From the NCBI GenBank assembly GCA_046724665.1, contig JBKOWZ010000122.1, positions 1 to 14,882 of the forward strand: DNA of 14,882 nucleotides, written 5' to 3'. The notes under the pieces are model-generated. The model was given only the letters and a program-made list of their open reading frames with translations, did not search any database and was not told the DNA's origin. The stretch is from Actinocrinis sp046724665 (GTDB taxonomy: Bacteria > Actinomycetota > Actinomycetes > Streptomycetales > Catenulisporaceae). A program made the translations under genes and the position numbers. Shown here in pieces: positions 1 to 6,969 of the stretch. Each line of letters starts with the position of its first letter. Positions within the stretch are counted from its first letter, which is position 1.

Positions 1-2
1 AG

Positions 3-680
3 TGGAAACCGGTCATCGCGCAGGCCGCGCGCGCCTATGGAAATAGTCTGATGTCGGTTGGGGAGCCGCGCCGGGCCGCCGAGCTGCTGCTGAGCACCGC
101 CGAGCGGGTCAAGGACTGGCCGAATCAGGCCCCGCACGCGATGATGGCCACCGACGCCGCGACCGCGCTGGAGCGCGCGGGCCGGCCCGGTGAGGAGGCG
201 GCGGCCGCCTTCGAACGCGCGGCAGACCTCTGGCGCACCGTCGGCGAGCCGCTGGTCCGCATCAAATGCCTGCGATCCGCGTCGTGGCTGCTCGCCGGGG
301 AGGATCTCGGGGCGGCGCTCGTCCTGATGGACCGCGCGGGCGGCGAACTGGTCGAGTCGCTGGCCGCTCCCGGCGGCGATCCAAAGGCTCGAGGGCTGAT
401 ACGGCTGGAGCTCGCCGAGACGCACATGCAGCGAGCGCGGATCGTACTCAACCTCGCCGACGACGCGCTGCTGCCCGAGGACGATCACATGCGGCTGATC
501 GAGCAGGCGCGCCAGGAGATCACCGGCGCGATCAGCGGCCTGCGACGCTTGCTCGCGGACGGCGGCGCGAACGGCGATGACGGCGGGGCGCAGCCGCAGG
601 AGCCGTTGGCGCAACGGTTGGAGTTCGCCGTATCCGTGCAACGGGAGCTCGACCGGCACCGGCGGCGGGTGACGGCATGA
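3..680 (+). CDS. helical-repeat (TPR-like) protein, 5' end outside window
   Basis: The reading frame is open from the first bases of the window through the TGA at 678-680, so the ATG at 51 is probably internal and the true start lies upstream. The residues before that Met (WKPVIAQAARAYGNSL) read as the same helical-repeat pattern. About 225 residues are visible, rich in Ala, Leu, Glu and Arg, with TPR-like helix pairs (Ala/Gly at helix crossings, for example in the AAAAFERAADLWR stretch). A Gly/Asp/Gln-rich linker near the end is followed by a basic helix finishing HRRRVTA. No catalytic motif, signal peptide or membrane segment is seen. The stop overlaps the start of the next gene (ATGA, 677-680), so the two are translationally coupled and likely act together. 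TPR-like proteins are usually protein-interaction scaffolds; the partner here is unknown. Confidence 0.75.
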   Translation, partial: WKPVIAQAARAYGNSLMSVGEPRRAAELLLSTAERVKDWPNQAPHAMMATDAATALERAGRPGEEAAAAFERAADLWRTVGEPLVRIKCLRSASWLLAGEDLGAALVLMDRAGGELVESLAAPGGDPKARGLIRLELAETHMQRARIVLNLADDALLPEDDHMRLIEQARQEITGAISGLRRLLADGGANGDDGGAQPQEPLAQRLEFAVSVQRELDRHRRRVTA

Positions 681-3600
681 TGAGTGAACCCGAGGCCGTG
701 GACACCGCCCGGATCCGCGCGGCCCTCGCAGCCATCGACGAACTGCCCCACGGCCAGGAGCGCATCGCGCAGCGTGAGGACGTAATCGTCCTCGCCGAGC
801 AGTGCGGCGATCCGGCCCTGCTCGCCTCCGCCCTGCTCAGCTTCGCCGACGACTGCCATGAGGGCGGCGAGAATCAGGGCATGGTCGTCGGGTTCGGCCG
901 CGCCTGGCGGATCTGGCAGACCCGGCCCGAAGTCTTCGACACCGCGCTGCGTTTCCGCTTCCGCGAGCACTTCCAGCACGTCGTGGACGTCCTGAACGAC
1001 GATTCGCGGGTGCCCGCCGGCGAGGTGGACCGGCTCGTGGACCAAATGGAGGCCTTCTACCGCTCCGGTGGTTACAGCCTGCGCGCGGTGCACCGCAGCC
1101 GCTACTGGATCCACCGCCGCCGCGACCAGGCCGAGCAGGCCACGCGCTGCATCGAGACACTGCTCGCCGAGGACGGGGATGCGGGCGCCTCCTGCGACGC
1201 GTGCGACCTGGCGACCGCCGCCTACTGGTACGAGAAGCTGGGCGACCTGCCGCGCGCGGTCGAGCTGTGGCGCGCCGTCATCGCCGGTGTGCGCAGCTGC
1301 GACCGGCCGCACGTCGGCATCGCGCACGGCGAGGTGATGATCGACCTGCTCAACCTCGGACACTACGACGAGGCCCGGCTGCACCACCGGCTCGGCTATC
1401 CGGCGATCAGGCGCCGCGACCTGCCCCGGCAGCTCGAACTGCACACGCTGTTCGTCAGCCGTACCCGCGACATGCTGCGCGGCCTGGAGATCCTGCACGA
1501 CCACGTGGACCGGCTGCCTGCGGACCGGCATGCGGTGGGCGAGTTCTGGTGGGTGCATGGCCGTTTCCTGCTCTTTCTCAAACTCCTGATCAATGAGGGT
1601 CACGGGGACCTGCCGGTGACGCGCTCCTCGCGGCAGATCGTCACCGTCTCAGCCCTCTACGCCGAGCTCGACGCCATACTCGCCGATTACGCCGCACATC
1701 AGGACCATGCGAGCGGCGGCACCGACTTCGCCGAGGCGCTGGAGACCTGGCGCACGGCGAAGCTGCGACACGACGAACTCCCGCCTCCCGCCGATGAGGG
1801 ACCCGAGGACGATCCCGGGGCTGGGATCGAAGCCGGATGGGCGCCGATCGCAGCGCCATGGGACGAGAGCGTCAGCGGCGTCACGATACGTGCGCTGCCG
1901 GCGGGCATCGAGCCCGTGGACGCGCTGGCCGCGCGTGCCAGGTACCTCAGCTTCCTGCAACACCCGCACGCCGACGCTGCGTGGGAGCGCGTCGCGGCCT
2001 GCGGCGCGGCCTTGAGCGACGACATCGAGACTGAGCTCGCCGAGAGCCGTGCCACCGTGCTTGCCCTGCGTGGTGATCACGCCGAAGCGCATCAGCAGCT
2101 TGAGTTCACGGCCGGACGCTACGCGGCGCTCGGACGAGTTGGTGACGCGTTGCGCTGCCGTGCGATCGCTGCGCATCAGCTGTACTTGTCTGGCGACGCG
2201 GATGCGGGCGCGGTGGCGCAGGCCGAGTCGCGGGCCGCCGCCGAAGCCGAGTTCGAGGCCGGCCGGATCACTGCCGCGCAGCTGGTGACGGTGCGCCTAT
2301 ACGGGCTCTACCAAGACCTCGACCGATGGCGGCGTGTCGTGGACGCGGAGCCCGCGGCCGACGACGAAACCAGCAGGCTCGTCTCGGAGACGGCCGCGCA
2401 GGAGTTGCGCGCCTTCCGTGAACTGGCCGAAGCGCACGGCGCGACACCGCAGTACGCGGCGGCGCTGCGCGCGTGGGTCGAGGTGACCGCGGCCATCGCC
2501 CGGATGTTCTCCCGTGAGGGCGATCACGACGAGGCGGCCGGCTATGTCGAGAACCTGCTCGAACGGCTCGGCGGCATCGTCGAGCTCTACACCGGCGTCT
2601 TCCAGCCCTGGTTCGCCGCCGAGGCTGAGGTCCGGCGCGGCCAGGCCTTCCTGGTCGCCGGCCGGCCCGAGGAGGCCGAGAACTGCGCACGCCGTGCCGC
2701 CGCGCTGAACAGCCCGCCGGTCGCCGAGAACCTGCTTGGCCCGACCGCGTTGTTGCTCGCCGAGGCGATGAGCGCACAGGGCGACCGAGACGACGAGGTC
2801 GCACCGGCGGCGGCGAGCGCGACACGGATGTTGGCCGGGACCGATCAGGTCGGCGCGGTGCGGGCCAGGCTCCTGGCGGGCGAGGTGCACCATCGGGCGC
2901 AGCGGCACGCGCAGGCAGTGTCCTTCTATCATCCGGCGCTCGCCGAGATCGCCGAACGTTGGGAGGACGAGTCGTGTAGGCAGCTGATCCACCTCGGCGC
3001 ACTGCACTACTCGATCAGCCTCTGCGCGCTGAACCGCGCACGCGACGCGGTGCGTGTGCTGCGTTCGGTACTCGCCGTCGTGCCCGACGACTACGCGAAC
3101 GCCCGCGCCTGGCTGCTGCATCAGCTGGCGGAATCGCTCGAACAGGACGGCGACGTGGCCGCCGCGATCGAGGCATACCGCGCGTCCGCGCAGGAAGGCA
3201 GCCGCGCCGGTGAGCGGCAGCCGACCGCCGCGGCACTGGAGTCGGCGGCGCGGCTGCTCGCGCCGACCGATATCAGGGCCGCGCTTCAGTGCGTCGAGGA
3301 CGCGATCGCGTACCTGAACGGCATCGACGAAGCCGACGACGGACGCCAACGCGATTTCCTCATTGCCGAGGCCCGCACGCTCGGCCTCAAGCACGTGGTC
3401 ACGCGGATCGAGGCTGAGACGCTCACTGATCAGGACATTGAGGAACTGCTGCCGATCGCCCAGCAGGCCGCGCAGACCGGCGCCCGGGAGTTGTGGGCGC
3501 TGCTCGACGACCCGCACGACGGCGATGCGCGCGCCGAGTTCGTCGCGTCGCTGGAGTCGGCTCTCAAATCCCTGACGCTGACGATGGCGGTCCTCGGCGA

Positions 3601-3742
3601 GGACCCCGGCGCCGCGGCGCAGTGGCAGGACGTGTTCGCATCCGGCTGTGAACGCTGGGGGTTCCCGGACCACGCGCGCACGGCTCGCGAGAATGCGGCG
3701 TACTTCGCGAGCCGTGCGCAGGACAGCGTTGACGAGGACTGA
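677..3742 (+). CDS. large tetratricopeptide-repeat protein, function unknown
   Basis: A 1021-residue all-helical protein starting at the ATG that overlaps the previous stop. It resembles, from memory, a family of roughly 1000-residue TPR proteins common in streptomycetes that have no assigned role. Two halves are visible. The N-terminal module (about residues 1-365) contains an AVHRSRYWIHRR stretch and a C-x2-C at Cys173/Cys176, with a further Cys208. An acidic, Pro-rich linker follows (about 368-395). The C-terminal array (about 410-1010) holds repeated helix pairs such as RARAYLSFL-like, AEAHQQLEFTAGRYAALGR and AIEAYRASAQEGSRAG. No signal peptide, membrane span, nucleotide-binding or nuclease motif was found, so it is probably a cytosolic scaffold. 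It is last in its operon and converges with the MFS gene 34 bp away. The TPR assignment is firm; any pathway is unknown. Confidence 0.85.
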   Translation: MMSEPEAVDTARIRAALAAIDELPHGQERIAQREDVIVLAEQCGDPALLASALLSFADDCHEGGENQGMVVGFGRAWRIWQTRPEVFDTALRFRFREHFQHVVDVLNDDSRVPAGEVDRLVDQMEAFYRSGGYSLRAVHRSRYWIHRRRDQAEQATRCIETLLAEDGDAGASCDACDLATAAYWYEKLGDLPRAVELWRAVIAGVRSCDRPHVGIAHGEVMIDLLNLGHYDEARLHHRLGYPAIRRRDLPRQLELHTLFVSRTRDMLRGLEILHDHVDRLPADRHAVGEFWWVHGRFLLFLKLLINEGHGDLPVTRSSRQIVTVSALYAELDAILADYAAHQDHASGGTDFAEALETWRTAKLRHDELPPPADEGPEDDPGAGIEAGWAPIAAPWDESVSGVTIRALPAGIEPVDALAARARYLSFLQHPHADAAWERVAACGAALSDDIETELAESRATVLALRGDHAEAHQQLEFTAGRYAALGRVGDALRCRAIAAHQLYLSGDADAGAVAQAESRAAAEAEFEAGRITAAQLVTVRLYGLYQDLDRWRRVVDAEPAADDETSRLVSETAAQELRAFRELAEAHGATPQYAAALRAWVEVTAAIARMFSREGDHDEAAGYVENLLERLGGIVELYTGVFQPWFAAEAEVRRGQAFLVAGRPEEAENCARRAAALNSPPVAENLLGPTALLLAEAMSAQGDRDDEVAPAAASATRMLAGTDQVGAVRARLLAGEVHHRAQRHAQAVSFYHPALAEIAERWEDESCRQLIHLGALHYSISLCALNRARDAVRVLRSVLAVVPDDYANARAWLLHQLAESLEQDGDVAAAIEAYRASAQEGSRAGERQPTAAALESAARLLAPTDIRAALQCVEDAIAYLNGIDEADDGRQRDFLIAEARTLGLKHVVTRIEAETLTDQDIEELLPIAQQAAQTGARELWALLDDPHDGDARAEFVASLESALKSLTLTMAVLGEDPGAAAQWQDVFASGCERWGFPDHARTARENAAYFASRAQDSVDED

Positions 3743-3768
3743 TAGATCAGGGCAAGGCGTACCGTACG
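3739..3768. terminator. weak hairpins between convergent genes
   Basis: The 34-bp gap between the convergent TPR and MFS genes has two short inverted repeats. CTGAT-AG-ATCAG (3739-3750) contains the TPR stop codon, and CGTAC-C-GTACG lies at 3758-3768. The stems are only 5 bp and there is no T tract, so termination is a guess from position. Confidence 0.25.
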
Positions 3769-3776
3769 AGGTCTGA

Positions 3777-5675
3777 CTAGATGTGCACCGCGGGGGCTGC
3801 GTTCGGGGCGGCGGCGCGCGCGCCCGGCCGCAGCAGCAGACCGCAGATGACCGCTCCGGCGGCGAAGATGCCGGCCGACCACCAGAACGCCGTCGTGTAG
3901 CTGTGCAGTTGCGCGTGCGCGAGCACATCCGGCGTGGGCCGCTTGCCGACGAGGTACGCCGACGCGGCGGACGCGGCCAGTGTGTTGAGCAGCGCGGTAC
4001 CGATCGAGCCGCCGATCTGCTGCATCGTGTTGACCATGGCCGAGGCGACACCGGCGTCGTCCGGGTTCACGCCGAACGTCGCGGTGTTCATGGCCGGGGA
4101 CATCACCAGGCCGAGGCCGGCGCCCATCAGCAGCAGCGGGCCGAGGATGTGCGCCGGGTAGCTGGCGGTGACGTCGATCCCGGTCAGCCACGCCATCGAG
4201 GCCGCGGCCATCACCATGCCGAAGCCGACCAGCGGCCGGGCGCCGGCGCGCGGCAGCAACCGCGTGGTGGCCAGCGCCGCGGCGACCATCAGCACACCGA
4301 TCATCGGCAGGAAGGCCAGGCCGGTCCTGACCGGCGAGTAGCCGAGCATCGTCTGGAGGTAGTAGGTCAGGAAGAGGAAGACTCCGAACATACCCGCGCC
4401 GACGATGAACACCGCGGCGAGCGCGCCGCCCCGGTCCCGGTCCAGCACGATGCGCAGCGGCAGCAGCGGGTGCGCGGTGCGCGTCTGCCACCAGGTGAAC
4501 AGAACCAGCAGCGCCGCGGCCGCGACCAGGTAACCCCAGGTGGACGCGGCGTGCCAGCCGTGCGTCGAGGCGTTGGAGAACCCGTACACGAGGCTGAACA
4601 GCGCGCCGGAGACGGTGACCGTGCCGAACAGGTCCAGCCTCGGGCGGCGCTCGGAGCGCTGTGAGTGCAGCAGCAGGGCCCCGCCGATCAGGGCGAAGGC
4701 GGCGAAGCCGACGTTCACGAACAGCGTCCAGCGCCAGTCGAGGTACTCGGTCAGCAGGCCGCCGAGCAGCAGGCCGATGGCGGCGCCCGACCCGGCGATG
4801 CCGCCGAACACGGCGAACGCGGTCGCGCGCTCGCGCGCGTCGGTGAACGTGGTGGTCAGCAGGGACAGCGCGGCGGGGGCCAACAGCGCCCCGGCGGCGC
4901 CCTGGAACGCGCGGGCGGCGACCAGGAGCTCGAAGTTCGGCGCCGCGCCGCCGAGCGCGGAGGCCGCGGCGAACGCGACCAGCCCGATCAGAAAGGTGGC
5001 GCGGCGCCCGATCAGGTCAGCGAGCCGGCCGCCGAACAGCAGCAGCCCGCCGAAGGCGAGCGAGTACGCGGTCACGATCCACTGCCGGGAGGCGTCGGAG
5101 AAGCCGAGCGCCTTCTGCGCGTCGGGCAGCGCGATGTTCACGATGGTCGCGTCGAGCACGATCATCAGCTGCGCGATGCCGATCACGGCGAGGATCAGCC
5201 AGCGGCGGGCGTGGTGTGGGTCACGGTCCTGCGACGGGGCGCGGGTGGCGCCAGGTACGGCTGTCCTGGTGCTGCTGGTGTCGGTGACGCCAGTGGTGCC
5301 AGTGACGCCAGTGATGTCAGTGATGTCAGTGGTGTCAGTGGTGCCGATAGTCGTGCTGGTGCTGGTAGTGCCTGTGCTGCTGGTGCTGCTGGTGCTGCTG
5401 GTGCTGCTGGTGCCCGTGGTGCTGGTGCTGGTAGTGCCGGTGGTGCCCGTAGTTGTGCTGATGCTGGTGGTTCCAGTGGTGCCAGTGGTTCCAGTGGTTC
5501 CAGTGGTTCCGGTGGTGTCGTTGGTGCCACTGCCACTGCCACTGCCACTGCCACTGCCACTGCCACTGCCACTGCCACTGGTGCCTGTGCCTGTGGCTGT
5601 GGCTGTGCTGGTGCTGCTGGTGTCAGCGGTGCCAATGGTGCTCATGGCTGTGGTCTCAGTCTGGGTGTCTGGCAT
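3777..5675 (-). CDS. MFS drug/metabolite exporter, DHA2 (14-TMS) family, with Ser/Thr/Gly tail
   Basis: Proton-coupled exporter of the EmrB/QacA type, 632 residues from the preferred start. The ATG at 5675 is chosen because GGGGAGG sits 6 nt upstream; the longer ATG at 5747 lies inside the operator and has no ribosome site. Residues 1 to about 155 form a tail almost entirely of Thr, Ser and Gly, including nine Ser-Gly pairs at 33-50. The transporter core then begins with the DHA2 signature LDATIVNIALP (174-184) in TM1. Next come a motif-A loop (GGRLADLIGRRATFLIG) after TM2 and a motif-C-like GIAGSGAAIGLLLGG in TM5. Fourteen hydrophobic segments can be counted, ending in LLLRPGARAAAP. Family members expel antibiotics, dyes or secondary metabolites; the substrate cannot be read. 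It is divergent from a TetR gene with shared operator half-sites, so repression relieved by ligand is likely. Such a long repetitive cytoplasmic tail is unusual. Confidence 0.9.
   Translation of the reverse strand: MPDTQTETTAMSTIGTADTSSTSTATATGTGTSGSGSGSGSGSGSGSGSGTNDTTGTTGTTGTTGTTGTTSISTTTGTTGTTSTSTTGTSSTSSTSSTSSTGTTSTSTTIGTTDTTDITDITGVTGTTGVTDTSSTRTAVPGATRAPSQDRDPHHARRWLILAVIGIAQLMIVLDATIVNIALPDAQKALGFSDASRQWIVTAYSLAFGGLLLFGGRLADLIGRRATFLIGLVAFAAASALGGAAPNFELLVAARAFQGAAGALLAPAALSLLTTTFTDARERATAFAVFGGIAGSGAAIGLLLGGLLTEYLDWRWTLFVNVGFAAFALIGGALLLHSQRSERRPRLDLFGTVTVSGALFSLVYGFSNASTHGWHAASTWGYLVAAAALLVLFTWWQTRTAHPLLPLRIVLDRDRGGALAAVFIVGAGMFGVFLFLTYYLQTMLGYSPVRTGLAFLPMIGVLMVAAALATTRLLPRAGARPLVGFGMVMAAASMAWLTGIDVTASYPAHILGPLLLMGAGLGLVMSPAMNTATFGVNPDDAGVASAMVNTMQQIGGSIGTALLNTLAASAASAYLVGKRPTPDVLAHAQLHSYTTAFWWSAGIFAAGAVICGLLLRPGARAAAPNAAPAVHI
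5265..5640 (-). repeat. low-complexity repeat tract encoding the MFS tail
   Basis: Most of the N-terminal tail of the exporter is built from short in-frame tandem units. Six 9-bp units of the type YCAGTGRYG occupy 5290-5343. A GTGCTGCTG nonamer run encoding Ser-Ser-Thr lies around 5377-5412. Five CCRGTGGTK nonamers encoding Thr-Gly-Thr occupy 5473-5517, and a hexamer run follows at 5525-5580. All unit lengths are multiples of three, so copy-number change would alter tail length without breaking the frame. Confidence 0.9.
5525..5580 (-). repeat. hexanucleotide microsatellite (TGCCAC)9
   Basis: Nine perfect TGCCAC units plus a partial TG on the + strand. On the coding strand this is (AGTGGC)n, encoding the Ser-Gly run at residues 33-50 of the MFS protein. 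Perfect identity between units suggests recent slippage. Confidence 0.95.
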
Positions 5676-5706
5676 GGTCTGCCTCCCCGTTATCTGGAGG
5701 ATGGTT

Positions 5707-5757
5707 CTCCACTTCTCTCGGAAGCGTAGCATAGAAGTGGAGTACACTCCTCCACTT
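5707..5757. promoter_or_regulatory. TetR-type operator: three AAGTGGAG half-sites
   Basis: AAGTGGAG (5735-5742) faces CTCCACTT (5750-5757) across 7 bp, and a third copy, CTCCACTT, lies at 5707-5714. The first and third extend to a perfect 10-bp inverted repeat (CTCCACTTCT at 5707-5716, AGAAGTGGAG at 5733-5742; 16-bp gap). A nested GGAGT-AC-ACTCC lies at 5739-5750. TetR-family proteins typically bind such palindromes in the gap between their own gene and a divergent target, so this is probably the binding site of the adjacent TetR protein, controlling both genes. Confidence 0.8.
5728..5733 (-). promoter_or_regulatory. candidate -10 element for the MFS gene
   Basis: TATGCT on the minus strand lies between the operator half-sites, placing transcription start near 5721 and a leader of about 46 nt before the ATG at 5675. 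No good -35 hexamer is visible at 16-18 bp; that region is occupied by the operator. A repressor bound there would cover the promoter. Confidence 0.4.
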
Positions 5758-5772
5758 GCCTGGCCTGGGAGG

Positions 5773-5778
5773 TAGACT
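5773..5778 (+). promoter_or_regulatory. candidate -10 element for tetR, possibly leaderless mRNA
   Basis: TAGACT ends 8 nt before the tetR ATG (5787), so a transcript from it would start at or within a few bases of the start codon. The only Shine-Dalgarno-like sequence, GGGAGG (5767-5772), is 14 nt from the ATG and would then lie outside the transcript. Leaderless mRNAs are common in actinobacteria. No clear -35 is present. Confidence 0.3.
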
Positions 5779-5786
5779 GCGGCATC

Positions 5787-6545
<759 letters not shown>

Positions 6546-6552
6546 TCGCAGT

Positions 6553-6580
6553 GAGCTGAGAGCTGGGAGCTGAGAGCTGA
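6553..6580 (+). repeat. heptamer tandem repeat (GAGCTGR)4
   Basis: Four head-to-tail heptamers GAGCTGA, GAGCTGG, GAGCTGA, GAGCTGA begin 7 bp after the tetR stop codon. Each carries AGCT. They lead directly into the palindrome cluster at 6579-6625. Confidence 0.9.
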
Positions 6581-6625
6581 CGGCGCCGACCGTCGGAACC
6601 GGTTCCGATTGTGACCGGTCACAAT
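6579..6625. promoter_or_regulatory. cluster of abutting perfect palindromes
   Basis: Three symmetric elements occur in a row: GACGG-N6-CCGTC (6579-6594), the perfect 14-bp CGGAACCGGTTCCG (6594-6607), and the perfect 18-bp ATTGTGACCGGTCACAAT (6608-6625). The 14-mer, with its central CG, resembles LacI-family operators. The 18-mer resembles a Crp-like TGTGA/TCACA pair but with a 4-bp rather than 6-bp centre. They could be operators or, together, the tetR terminator; there is no T tract. Confidence 0.6.
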
Positions 6626-6782
6626 TGCGCGCGCCGCGGCGGTGATTGGTTCACGCTTTCGGGGGTGCCGTACGCTCCGGAGACGGGCCTCGCGGGCGAC
6701 GGTGAGGCCGCCCGACCTGCCGTGTGAGCGGAACATTGCGATACCGTTACGGTTAGTATCCGCGTTCTGCTTTTCATGCGGG

Positions 6783-6821
6783 TTGTCATTGATATCGTGT
6801 CCTGCGTTTGATCCGATCGGA
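6783..6821 (+). promoter_or_regulatory. candidate promoter with overlapping operator
   Basis: TTGTCA (6783-6788, one mismatch to the -35 consensus) and TTTGAT (6807-6812) are separated by 18 bp, predicting a start near 6819. The perfect palindrome TCCGATCGGA (6812-6821) overlaps that start and could be a repressor site. A leader of about 85 nt would precede the 6904 ORF. Confidence 0.35.
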
Positions 6822-6903
6822 ATCGGAGCTCGCGCAGCAACCACAATCACATTGGCCACAGTTATCGCAACAGTCGCACAGCGATGGTGAGTCCGGAGGC
6901 ACG

Positions 6904-6969
6904 GTGCAGCACACGGACGCCCGCGCGGCCCGTCGCCCCGGCGTTCGGCGGCCGGGGGAGGCCCGGTGA
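6904..6969 (+). CDS. possible 21-residue leader peptide, coupled to the next gene
   Basis: A GTG codon 4 nt after GGAGG (6895-6899) opens a 21-codon frame, VQHTDARAARRPGVRRPGEAR, with six Arg and two Pro. Its TGA (6967-6969) overlaps the GTG start of the following gene as GTGA. The ribosome site and the overlap are what an upstream coding leader should have, and the following gene also has its own GGGGGAGG. It may modulate translation or read-through of the downstream gene. It is too short for coding statistics, and the two features may coincide by chance. Confidence 0.35.
   Translation: MQHTDARAARRPGVRRPGEAR

Larger units (their letters stand above)
6546..6965. other. 420-bp intergenic region with low-GC second half
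   Basis: There is no convincing long gene here. GC is about 54% over 6721-6900 against far higher values on both sides. Contents: the heptamers and palindromes above; an imperfect hairpin at 6740-6760 (GATACCGT with ACGGT and GTATC); a promoter-like pair near 6783-6812; a 10-bp palindrome at 6812-6821; a CA-rich stretch at 6838-6882; and a short leader ORF at 6904-6969. It most likely forms a regulated 5' region for the gene at 6966. Confidence 0.6.

Noticed and set aside
2297..4051. 584-codon minus ORF opposite the TPR gene
   Set aside because: Arg/Ser/Pro-rich low-information product spanning two genes with no start signal; the + frame has clear TPR periodicity and ATGA coupling. The 372-codon minus ORF at 485-1603 is rejected for the same reason.
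5676..5747. Alternative ATG at 5747 for the MFS gene
   Set aside because: It lies inside the operator, upstream of the likely transcription start, with no ribosome site; the ATG at 5675 has GGGGAGG at 6 nt.
4540..5775. Long + strand ORFs opposite the MFS gene (411 and 354 codons)
   Set aside because: Several frames stay open because the repeats have units divisible by three and GC is high. The minus frame has a ribosome site, DHA2 motifs and 14 membrane segments; the + products are Pro/Val or Gly/Arg-rich noise.
6608..6625. Crp/GlxR-type site
   Set aside because: The half-sites TGTGA/TCACA match, but the centre is 4 bp rather than the required 6 bp, so it is listed only as an unassigned palindrome.
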